The notes beneath the pieces were generated by a model. That model searched no databases. It was not told the origin of the DNA and was given only the letters and a program-made list of their open reading frames with translations. This document shows, piece by piece, positions 8,736 to 15,715 of a DNA stretch of 64,000 nucleotides. The first letter of the stretch is position 1, and each line of letters begins with the position of its first letter. The position numbers and the translations under genes are program-made. The stretch spans positions 205,961-269,960 of the forward strand of contig NZ_JASMRU010000005.1 of NCBI RefSeq assembly GCF_030462585.1, read 5' to 3'. The DNA comes from Pseudomonas sp. CAN1. Its GTDB lineage: Bacteria; Pseudomonadota; Gammaproteobacteria; Pseudomonadales; Pseudomonadaceae.

Positions 8736-10649
8736 ATGTTTCGCTGGTTCAGCAACCTCAGTGTCAAACTCAAACTGGCATCCGGCTTCGGCCTGGTGCT
8801 GCTGCTCACCCTGCTGATCGCCCTCACCGGCTGGATCAACCTGGGCAACGTGATCAGCCGCGGCGACAAGCTCGGCGAGATCTCCGAGCTGATCGCGATC
8901 GCCAAGGACCTGCGCATCGCCCGCCTGAAATTCCAGTCCACCCGCGCCCCGGAAGACGCGCGGCTGGTCACCCAGACCCTGGACCGCCTGGACCAGCGCC
9001 ATCAGGCGCTGAAACAGCACTTCACCGAGGAAGAAGACCGCCGCGTCATCGACCAGCAGCACGAGCTGTCGGTGGAGTACCGCCGCCTCTACGACCAGCT
9101 GCTGAAGTCCTTCGAAGAGCGCGACGCCGCCAAGCAGGTGCTGATCAAGGCCGCGGGCGCCGTCAGCGAGGGCCTGCAGAAGGCCGAGCAGAAGCTGGTC
9201 AGCGGCGGCAGCGCCGAGAGCCTGCAGCACCTGCAGGACCTTTCCGGCATCGGCCGTGAGGTCATGCAGGCACGCCTGCAGGTGATGGCCTACACCAGCA
9301 CCGATGCGCAGAACCTGGAACAGCCGGCCTTCGCCGCCCTGCAGCAACTGATCGACGGCGTGAAGAGCGACATGAGCACCTCGCCGGCCGAGCTGAGCGG
9401 CGAATTCCGCGCCACCCTCGATGCGCTGGAAACCTACCGCAACGCGCTGACCAACTACCGCAACGAGGTCAACGACAGCCAGGCGGCCCGCGACCGCATG
9501 CGCGACGGCGGCCAGCAGATCGAGAAGCTGAGCAACGAGCTGACCGCCACCCAGACCGCCAAGCGCGACGCCGGTGTGGCCCAGGCCAAGACCCTGCTCG
9601 GCCTCGCCGCGCTGATCGCCCTGGTGCTGGGCAGCATCGCCGCCTGGATCATCACCGCGCAGATCGTCAATCCGCTGCGTGACGTGCTGGGCCATGCCGA
9701 GCGCATCGCCGACGGCGACCTGTCCCGCGATATTCCCACCACCCGCAACGACGAGCTGGGCCAGCTGCAGAAGAGCATGCAGCGCATGAACCTGTCCCTG
9801 CGCGAGCTGATCAGTCGCATCCACGACGGCGTGACGCAGATCGCCAGTGCCGCCGAGGAGCTGTCCGCGGTCACCGAGCAGACCAGTGCCGGGGTGAACA
9901 ATCAGAAAGTCGAGACCGACCAGGTCGCCACCGCCATGAACGAGATGGCTGCCACCGTGCAGGAAGTCGCGCGCAACGCCGAGGAAGCCTCCGAGGCCGC
10001 CTCCGCCGCCGACCGCCAGGCCCGCGACGGCGAAGGCGCGGTAACCGAAGCGGTGACGCAGATGGACCGCCTGGCTGGCGAAGTCGGCCGGACCAACGAG
10101 TCGGTGCTCAAGCTCAAGCGTGAAAGCGAGAAGATCGGCAGCGTGCTGGATGTGATCAAGGCGGTGGCCGAGCAGACCAACCTGCTGGCGCTCAACGCCG
10201 CCATCGAAGCCGCCCGCGCCGGCGACGCCGGTCGTGGTTTCGCCGTGGTGGCCGACGAGGTACGTGGCCTGGCGCAGCGCACCCAGTCCTCCACCGAGGA
10301 GATCGAAGAGCTGATCGCCGGCCTGCAGAGCGGCACCCAGCAGGCCGTGCAGATGATGGAGACCAGCCGCGACCTGACCGTCAGCACCGTCGACCTGACC
10401 CGCCGCGCCGGCGAGCGCCTGGGCGCCATCACCCGTACCGTGTCGACCATCCAGGCGATGAACCAGCAGATCGCCGCCGCTTCCGAGCAGCAGAGCGCAG
10501 TGGCCGAGGAGATCAACCGCAGCGTGATGAACGTGCGCGACATCTCCGAGCAGACCGCCGCCGCCAGCGAGGAAACCGCCGCCTCCAGCATCGAGCTGGC
10601 ACGTCTGGGCAACGAGCTGCAGATGCTGGTGAGCCGCTTCCGCGTCTGA
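8736..10649 (+). CDS. Methyl-accepting chemotaxis protein with HBM-type sensor (McpK/PA5072-like), copy 1
   Basis: Transmembrane chemoreceptor of 637 residues that would feed a CheA array. Order: short cytoplasmic N-terminus, TM1 ([19 protein letters not shown], about 12-30), a long all-helical periplasmic domain (about 35-285) with the length and pattern of the helical bimodular (HBM) class, TM2 (about 285-308), HAMP, and the signalling hairpin with its tip [18 protein letters not shown] and [17 protein letters not shown]. The start MFRWFSNL was chosen over an ATG 13 codons earlier because GGAG precedes it. PAO1 PA5072 (McpK) is reported to sense alpha-ketoglutarate; the ligand here is inference. 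No C-terminal CheB/CheR-tethering pentapeptide is visible. Confidence 0.92.
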   Translation: MFRWFSNLSVKLKLASGFGLVLLLTLLIALTGWINLGNVISRGDKLGEISELIAIAKDLRIARLKFQSTRAPEDARLVTQTLDRLDQRHQALKQHFTEEEDRRVIDQQHELSVEYRRLYDQLLKSFEERDAAKQVLIKAAGAVSEGLQKAEQKLVSGGSAESLQHLQDLSGIGREVMQARLQVMAYTSTDAQNLEQPAFAALQQLIDGVKSDMSTSPAELSGEFRATLDALETYRNALTNYRNEVNDSQAARDRMRDGGQQIEKLSNELTATQTAKRDAGVAQAKTLLGLAALIALVLGSIAAWIITAQIVNPLRDVLGHAERIADGDLSRDIPTTRNDELGQLQKSMQRMNLSLRELISRIHDGVTQIASAAEELSAVTEQTSAGVNNQKVETDQVATAMNEMAATVQEVARNAEEASEAASAADRQARDGEGAVTEAVTQMDRLAGEVGRTNESVLKLKRESEKIGSVLDVIKAVAEQTNLLALNAAIEAARAGDAGRGFAVVADEVRGLAQRTQSSTEEIEELIAGLQSGTQQAVQMMETSRDLTVSTVDLTRRAGERLGAITRTVSTIQAMNQQIAAASEQQSAVAEEINRSVMNVRDISEQTAAASEETAASSIELARLGNELQMLVSRFRV

Positions 10650-10666
10650 CTTGCCCTGCCCTGAAG

Positions 10667-10692
10667 AAGGCCCGCGCAATGCGGGCCTTTTT
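10667..10692 (+). terminator. Terminator of chemoreceptor copy 1
   Basis: GGCCCGC (10669-10675), loop GCAAT, GCGGGCC (10681-10687), then five T. It lies 20 bp after the stop codon, a textbook intrinsic terminator. Confidence 0.85.
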
Positions 10693-10719
10693 CATTCGCC
10701 CCCGAACATCACCCGGCGG

Positions 10720-10810
10720 CTTTTCGCTTTTCGCTTTTCGCTTTTCGCTTTTCGCTTTTCGCTTTTCGCTTTTCGCTTTTCGCTTTTCGCTTTTCGCTTT
10801 TCGCTTTTCG
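10720..10810. repeat. Heptamer tandem repeat, 13 perfect copies of CTTTTCG
   Basis: Thirteen uninterrupted copies of the 7-bp unit fill 91 bp between the terminator of the first chemoreceptor and a REP pair. Because 7 is not a multiple of 3 and the unit has no stop codon, all frames stay open (giving FAFRFSL-type peptides on one strand and KRKAKSE on the other), which produces meaningless open frames here. No ribosome site or protein-like context supports coding. Confidence 0.95.
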
Positions 10811-10876
10811 TAGGAGCGAGCTTGCTCGCGAACAAGCCCCGCTGCGGAGTTGGTTCGCGAGCAAGCTCGCTCCTAC
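10811..10876. repeat. Paired REP palindromes (BIME-like)
   Basis: TAGGAGCGAGCTTGCTCGCG at 10811 on, and its reverse complement ending CAAGCTCGCTCCTA at 10876, separated by about 22 bp. Each arm is also a small hairpin itself (GCGAGC-TT-GCTCGC). This is the abundant Pseudomonas REP family, usually mobilised by RAYT transposases. Other copies in this window are at 13966, 26030 and 51727. Confidence 0.9.
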
Positions 10877-10965
10877 AAGAGCTGTACGGCATCCACCCCT
10901 ACCCGCCAAGAGAAAGTCCGCATGACTCGGGTCTTTTTGCCCCCCCTACCCGGACATCGGTACTT

Positions 10966-11223
10966 GGGCTTCCCCCTCACCCCAGCCCTCTCCCTCAGGG
11001 AGAGGGGGCAGTCCCTGCCGGCTGATACCTCGGTGCCATCCTGCACCGAACGGTCCCCTCTCCCTCTGGGAGAGGGAGCAGTCCCTGCCGGCTGATACCT
11101 CGGTGCCATCCTGCACCGAACGGTCCCCTCTCCCTCTGGGAGAGGGAGCAGTCCCTGCCGGCTGATACCTCGGTGTCATCCTGCACCGAACGGTCCCCTC
11201 TCCCCCTGGGAGAGGGCTAGGGT
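10966..11223. repeat. Three tandem copies of a 70-bp repeat within hairpin-rich intergenic DNA
   Basis: The word CAGTCCCTGCCGGCTGATAC starts at 11009, 11079 and 11149, so the period is exactly 70 bp. Each unit ends in a hairpin (CCCTCTCCCTCTGGGAGAGGG type). The flanks (CCCTCACCCCAGCCCTCTCCC before, GAGAGGGCTAGGGTGAGGG after) form the outer ends of the widespread proteobacterial CCCTCACCC repeat, so this looks like one such element whose middle has been multiplied. Copies differ at single bases (GGTGCCATC against GGTGTCATC). No gene is visible in 10877-11346. Confidence 0.88.
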
Positions 11224-11346
11224 GAGGGCGGGCCCACGCGCCGAAATCTCCCGGTAGGAGTGAGGCCTGCCCGTGATCACGCACAGGGTGTGCTCCTACA
11301 GGTTTCGCCGTGCACCGCGCCAGAAACCCCGCGACAAATTCCCGCC

Positions 11347-11373
11347 TTCAGTTTCCCGGCGCACCGCCGATAG
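11347..11373 (+). promoter_or_regulatory. Sigma-28 (FliA)-type promoter of the second chemoreceptor
   Basis: TTCAGTTT at 11347-11354, an 11-bp spacer, GCCGATAG at 11366-11373. This matches TAAAGTTT-N11-GCCGATAA at 6 of 8 and 7 of 8 positions with exact spacing and lies 110 bp upstream of the ATG. It suggests expression together with flagellar and chemotaxis genes. Confidence 0.65.
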
Positions 11374-11483
11374 CCTCTGACGCACGAAGATGCGTCCCGA
11401 CAATTCCGCCTCGCCTTTGCCTTTTCGTTGTTGCCAGCCACGGGCCGTCGATCCCGTGGCGACGCCTGCCTGGAGTATTCGAC

Positions 11484-13430
11484 ATGTACGATTGGCTAGT
11501 AGTACAGCTGGGACGCCTGAACGTCAGCCTGAAGCTGGTGGTGGGTTTCGGCATCCTCCTCTTCCTCACCCTGCTGGTGCTGCTCGGCGGCCTGCACAGC
11601 CTGGACAACCAGGCCGAGCGCGGCGCGCAGATGGCGACCATCACCGAGCTCAACGACCTCAGCCAGCAGGCCAACCTGGCTCGCCTGCAGTTCGAGCTGG
11701 GCGGCGACCGCAGCCAGGCCGAGCGCGTCGAGCAGCACAGCACGAAGATGCTGGAACTGATCGAGCAACGCCTGAAAGGCAGCGACATCGATGCCAACCA
11801 GCTGAACGCGGCGCGCCAGGCCGTCAGCCAGTACCGCGAAGCCTTCGCCGCCCTGACCCGCGCAGTGGACCAGCGCACCCAGGCCCGCAGCACTCTGGTA
11901 GGCAGCGCGCAGAGCGCCCTGCAAGCCTTCGAGGCGCTGGACAAGCAACTCTTCGACCTGCTCGCCGAACAGCCCGGCGATGCCCAGTTGCTGCATGGCG
12001 CCCAAGCCGTCGGACAGCTGCACCAGCAACTGCTGGTGGTGCGCTACCAGGTACGCGGCTACGTCTTCGAACAATCCGCCAGCGCCGAACAGGCCGCCTT
12101 CGCCGCCTTCGACAAGCTGCGCGATAGTGGCAGCGCCCTGCAAAGCCAGTTGCCGACCCTCGCCGCCGACGGCCTGGGCAGCGCGCTGAAGGACCTGCAG
12201 AACTACCGTGCCGGCATCGAGCACTTCCGCGACGGCGTCAGTGCCACGCAGCAGGCACGCACCAGCCTGAGCAGCGCCAGCGAGGCGCTGCTGTCGGCGA
12301 GCGACCACCTGTACGACGACACCCTGGCGCGCAACGATGCCGAGACCGCCGCCGCCAAGTCCCGGCAGATTCTCATCGCCGTGCTGGCCCTGGCCTTCGG
12401 TCTGCTGTCGGGCTGGGCGATCAACCGGCAGATCGTCCGCCCGCTGCATGAGGCGCTGGAACTGGCCGAGCGCATCGCCGGGGGCGACCTGTCCCAGGGC
12501 CTGGCGCGCGATCTCAACGTGCAGCGCAGCGATGAGCTGGGCCAGCTGCAGCGGGTGATGCTGCGCATGCGCGAGAGCCTGTCGCAGCTGCTCGGGCATA
12601 TCGGTGGCAGTGTCAGCCAGCTGGCCACCGCTGCTGACGAACTCTCCGCCGTTACCGAGCAGACCCGCGCCGGGGTCAACGCCCAGCGGGTGGAGACTGA
12701 GCAGGTCGCCAGCGCCATCCACGAAATGGCCGCCACCGTGCAGGAAGTCGCGCGCAACGCCGAGCAGGCCTCCACCGCTGCCCAGCAGGCCGACCAGCAG
12801 GCCCGCGAGGGCGACAAGGTGGTCCGGGACGCGGTGAACCAGATCGACCGCCTGGCCAGTGAGGTGGATCGCTCCGCCGAGGCCATGGAATCGCTGCGCA
12901 AGGAAAGCGAGAAGATCGGCAGCGTGCTCGTGGTGATCAAGTCGGTGGCCGAGCAGACCAACCTGCTGGCGCTCAACGCCGCCATCGAGGCGGCCCGTGC
13001 CGGCGATGCCGGGCGTGGCTTCGCCGTGGTCGCTGACGAAGTCCGTGGCCTGGCGCAGCGTACCCAGTCGTCCACCGAGGAAATCGAAACCCTGATCGCC
13101 GCCCTCCAGCGCGGCGCCCAGGAAGCGGTGACACGCATGGAAGACAGCCGCCGCCTGACCGGCAGCTCGGTGGAACTGACCCGCCGCGCCGGCGAGGCGC
13201 TGGGCGATATCGCCCGCACCGTCGCCGATATCCAGGGCATGAACCTGCAGATTGCCTCTGCTGCCGAGCAGCAGAGCAGCGTCGCCGAGGAGATCAACCG
13301 CAGCGTGGTGCAGGTGCGCGAGATCGCCGACCAGTCCGCCGCGGCCAGCGAGCAGACCGCCAGCTCCAGCACCGAGCTGGCGCGCCTGGGCAACGAACTG
13401 CAGCTGCAGGTCGGGCGCTTCCGCCTGTGA
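11484..13430 (+). CDS. Methyl-accepting chemotaxis protein with HBM-type sensor, copy 2
   Basis: A 648-residue chemoreceptor with the same plan as the gene upstream: TM1 (GFGILLFLTLLVLLGGLHSL, about 18-37), a helical periplasmic domain of about 255 residues, TM2 (about 292-312, ILIAVLALAFGLLSGWAI), HAMP, and a signalling hairpin whose tip region is nearly identical to that of copy 1. The periplasmic domains are clearly less alike, so the two probably bind different ligands. The start MYDWLVVQLGR is set by TGGAG 8 bp upstream; longer open frame in front is only repeat-rich leader. A tandem duplicate relative to PAO1, where I recall one such gene (PA5072). Confidence 0.92.
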   Translation: MYDWLVVQLGRLNVSLKLVVGFGILLFLTLLVLLGGLHSLDNQAERGAQMATITELNDLSQQANLARLQFELGGDRSQAERVEQHSTKMLELIEQRLKGSDIDANQLNAARQAVSQYREAFAALTRAVDQRTQARSTLVGSAQSALQAFEALDKQLFDLLAEQPGDAQLLHGAQAVGQLHQQLLVVRYQVRGYVFEQSASAEQAAFAAFDKLRDSGSALQSQLPTLAADGLGSALKDLQNYRAGIEHFRDGVSATQQARTSLSSASEALLSASDHLYDDTLARNDAETAAAKSRQILIAVLALAFGLLSGWAINRQIVRPLHEALELAERIAGGDLSQGLARDLNVQRSDELGQLQRVMLRMRESLSQLLGHIGGSVSQLATAADELSAVTEQTRAGVNAQRVETEQVASAIHEMAATVQEVARNAEQASTAAQQADQQAREGDKVVRDAVNQIDRLASEVDRSAEAMESLRKESEKIGSVLVVIKSVAEQTNLLALNAAIEAARAGDAGRGFAVVADEVRGLAQRTQSSTEEIETLIAALQRGAQEAVTRMEDSRRLTGSSVELTRRAGEALGDIARTVADIQGMNLQIASAAEQQSSVAEEINRSVVQVREIADQSAAASEQTASSSTELARLGNELQLQVGRFRL

Positions 13431-13502
13431 CGCGCGCCTCGGTCGGTGCGCCCGCATCGGCCGACATTGGCAGGACAGCTGTCATGCGCATGGCGTAGCA
13501 TC

Positions 13503-13530
13503 GGTCACTCGCCATCTAGGGAGAGTGACC
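13503..13530 (+). promoter_or_regulatory. Hairpin covering the ribosome site of the UPF0158 gene
   Basis: GGTCACTC (13503-13510) is perfectly complementary to GAGTGACC (13523-13530), which ends one base before the ATG at 13531. The 12-base loop plus the start of the 3' arm contains the Shine-Dalgarno-like AGGGAG. In RNA this would partly sequester the start region; in DNA it could be an operator. Both are inference. Confidence 0.5.
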
Positions 13531-13959
13531 ATGCGCCCGCTGACCATCGACCTCGACGAACTGGCCTTCGCGCTTGATACCCAGGGTATCGATCACTACC
13601 TCGACCTGTTCAGCGGCCAGGTGCTGCTGATCCCCGAAGAAGACCCCGACCCGGAGCTGGCCGAGCTGCTGCACCGCGAGCCGGAGCGCCTGCTGCCCAT
13701 CGAACCGCTGAGCAGCGGCCAGTCGCTGGAGCTGATGCGCGACTTCCTCCGCGAAGTCCCCGAGCCCCACGCCTATTCCGCCCTGGCCAATGCCATCGAG
13801 GGGCGCAAGCCGTTCAAGGCCTTCCGCCACGTGCTGATGGGCTATCCCGAATTGCTCCAGGCCTGGTACGTCTACCAGGGCGAACGCCTGCGCGAATGCG
13901 CGCTGGACTGGCTGGCGGACAACCAGATCCAGCCGGCGGGGCGCAGTGCGATGCTGTAG
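13531..13959 (+). CDS. UPF0158 family protein (PA5073-like)
   Basis: A 142-residue acidic soluble protein of the UPF0158 family, whose function is not known to me. The N-terminus MRPLTIDLDELAFALD is followed by GQVLLIPEEDPDPELAELL and a C-terminal part (AFRHVLMGYPELLQAWYVYQ) that is the best conserved piece. The ATG is preceded by AGGGAG. In PAO1 the same family (PA5073) follows PA5072, so the chemoreceptor-UPF0158 order is conserved. The perfect inverted repeat just before the ATG is unusual. It is the last gene before the synteny break. Confidence 0.85.
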   Translation: MRPLTIDLDELAFALDTQGIDHYLDLFSGQVLLIPEEDPDPELAELLHREPERLLPIEPLSSGQSLELMRDFLREVPEPHAYSALANAIEGRKPFKAFRHVLMGYPELLQAWYVYQGERLRECALDWLADNQIQPAGRSAML

Positions 13960-14216
13960 TCCGCAGGTTCGCGAGCAAGCTCGCTCCTACGAAGAGCACA
14001 CCGAGCTAGCCGGCACTTGTAGGACCGAGGGGAACGCCTAGTTCTTGCTCGCGAACCGCCCCGAACACCGGGCAACCCGTAGGGCGCATAACGCCCCAGG
14101 CGTTATCCGCCGCCAACACGGGGCTGCACGGAGTGCCGTGCTCACCTGCACTGTAGGAGCGGACTCCGTCCGCGATTGGCCACCCGCGTGCACCGGCCCT
14201 TCCCAGGGCGCACCAA
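13960..14216. repeat. Mosaic of REP-type and other palindromic repeats at a synteny break
   Basis: About 300 bp with no gene. Contents in order: a REP arm GGTTCGCGAGCAAGCTCGCT (13966-13991); the words ACCGAGCTAGCCGG (about 14000) also present in the BIME at 26030; a decayed second REP arm (TTGTAGGA near 14017, CTTGCTCGCGAAC near 14045); an imperfect palindrome GGCGCATAACGCC / GGCGTTATCCGCC (14083-14112); and a half-REP hairpin TAGGAGCGGACTCCGTCCGC (about 14153). These are noncoding mobile or decayed elements. Confidence 0.8.
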
Positions 14217-14247
14217 CAAAAACGCCGCCCCAAGGGGCGGCGTTTTC
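14217..14247. terminator. Bidirectional terminator after oprM
   Basis: An 11-bp perfect stem AACGCCGCCCC (14221-14231) with GGGGCGGCGTT (14234-14244), loop AA, with A-run before and T-run after. It is 19 bp past the oprM stop and would end oprM transcription on the minus strand and anything reading in from the left. Confidence 0.9.
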
Positions 14248-14265
14248 GTTTCCAGCCGGTGAGGC

Positions 14266-15714
14266 TCAGCCTTTCGGCGCCTCGCTGGAGATCGGCTTGG
14301 CTTGCGCCGCCGTGGCCTGCCAGCCGCCGCCGAGGGCCTTGTACAGGTTGACCTCGCTGGTCAGCTGGTTGAGACGGTCGGTGATCAGCTGCTGCTGGGC
14401 ACTGAACAGCGAGCGCTGCGCGTCGAGCACGGTGAGGTAGTTGTCCACACCGGTGCGGTAGCGCTTGTCGGCCAGGCGGTAGTACTCGCTGCTGGCATCC
14501 ACCAGCGAGCGCTGCGCCTGCAGCTGCTCGTTGAAGGTGCCACGGGCGGCGAGGCCGTCGGCGACCTCGGAGAAGGCCGTCTGGATGGCTTTCTCGTACT
14601 GCGCCACGTTGATGTCCTTCTGCACCTTGGCCAGGTCCAGGCTCGCGCGCAGGCTGCCGGCGTTGAAGATCGGCAGGCTGATCGAGGGCTTGAACAGCCA
14701 GGTGCCGGAGCCGCCGTCGAACAGGCCGCCGAGGTCCGGGCTGATGGTGCCGGCATTGGCGGTCAGGCTGACGTTCGGGAAGAACGCCGCACGCGCCGCG
14801 CCGATGTTGGCGTTGGCCGCCTTGAGCTGGTGCTCCGCCTGGAGGATGTCCGGGCGGCGCTGCAGCAGTTCGGAGGGCAGGCCCGCCGGCACCGTGGCCA
14901 GCAGCTCGTCGGACAGCTGGCGGCCCTGGGGCAGGTCGCCCGGCAGGCCGGAGCCGAGCAGCAGCACCAGGGCGTTCTGGTCCTGCGCAACGAGACGGGT
15001 GTACTGCGCCAGGGTCGCCCGTGCGCTTTCCACCTGGGTCTGCGACTGGCGCAGGTCCAGGGCCGAAGCGACGCCGACCTCGTAGCTGCGCTTGGTCAGG
15101 TCGTAGCTCTTCTGGTAGGTGCCCAGGGTATTGCGGGTCAGCTCCAGTTGCGCCTGATCAGCGCGCAGGGTCAGGTAGGCGTTGGCGACGTTGGCCACCA
15201 GGCTGGTCTGGGTGCTGCGTTGCGCTTCCTCGGTGGCGAAGTACTGCTCCAGCGCCTGGTCACGCAGGGCGCGCAGGCGGCCGAACAGGTCCAACTCCCA
15301 GGAGGTCACGCCCAGGGTGGCGCCGTACTGGCTGCTGATCATCGAGCTGCCGGTCTGCGACAGGTCCGCCGGAATACGCTGGCGCGAGCCGTCGAAGCTG
15401 GCATCCACCGCCGGGAACAGGTCGGCCCGCTGGATGCGGTACTGCGCCCGGTAGGCTTCGATGTTCAGTGCGGCGACGCGCAGGTCGCGGTTGTTTGCCA
15501 GCGACGTTTCGATCAGTCGCTGCAGTTGCGGGTCCTTGAAGAACTCGCGCCAGCCGATGTCGACGCCGGCATTGGCCGGTTGCGCCGCATCGTAGGCATC
15601 GCCCTGGGGATAGGCCGCGGCCACGGGCGCCTCGGGGCGCTCGTAGTCGGGGATCAGCGAGCAGCCGGAAAGCACGACTGCTGCAACGGCCAGGGACAAA
15701 AAGGACTTTCTCAT
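14266..15714 (-). CDS. oprM: OprM, outer-membrane channel of the MexAB efflux pump
   Basis: Trimeric outer-membrane factor that forms the exit duct of MexAB-OprM. The 482-residue precursor begins with a lipoprotein signal ([18 protein letters not shown], Cys at 18) and has the two repeated TolC-type halves with long coiled-coil helices (for example [20 protein letters not shown] and [19 protein letters not shown]-like [19 protein letters not shown]). The start at 15714 was chosen by the signal sequence; it lies one base beyond the mexB stop, consistent with coupling. Family length is about 485 residues. Last gene of mexAB-oprM. Confidence 0.95.
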   Translation of the reverse strand: MRKSFLSLAVAAVVLSGCSLIPDYERPEAPVAAAYPQGDAYDAAQPANAGVDIGWREFFKDPQLQRLIETSLANNRDLRVAALNIEAYRAQYRIQRADLFPAVDASFDGSRQRIPADLSQTGSSMISSQYGATLGVTSWELDLFGRLRALRDQALEQYFATEEAQRSTQTSLVANVANAYLTLRADQAQLELTRNTLGTYQKSYDLTKRSYEVGVASALDLRQSQTQVESARATLAQYTRLVAQDQNALVLLLGSGLPGDLPQGRQLSDELLATVPAGLPSELLQRRPDILQAEHQLKAANANIGAARAAFFPNVSLTANAGTISPDLGGLFDGGSGTWLFKPSISLPIFNAGSLRASLDLAKVQKDINVAQYEKAIQTAFSEVADGLAARGTFNEQLQAQRSLVDASSEYYRLADKRYRTGVDNYLTVLDAQRSLFSAQQQLITDRLNQLTSEVNLYKALGGGWQATAAQAKPISSEAPKG

Positions 15715-15715
15715 A

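Noticed and set aside
10651-11025. Open frames over the heptamer and REP region on both strands
   Set aside because: The 7-bp unit has no stop in any frame, so open frames are automatic. No ribosome site or non-repeat protein sequence supports a gene.
10720-11223. CRISPR-like appearance of the regular repeats
   Set aside because: The heptamer array has no spacers, and the 70-bp units are nearly identical throughout, without variable spacers; no cas gene is present.
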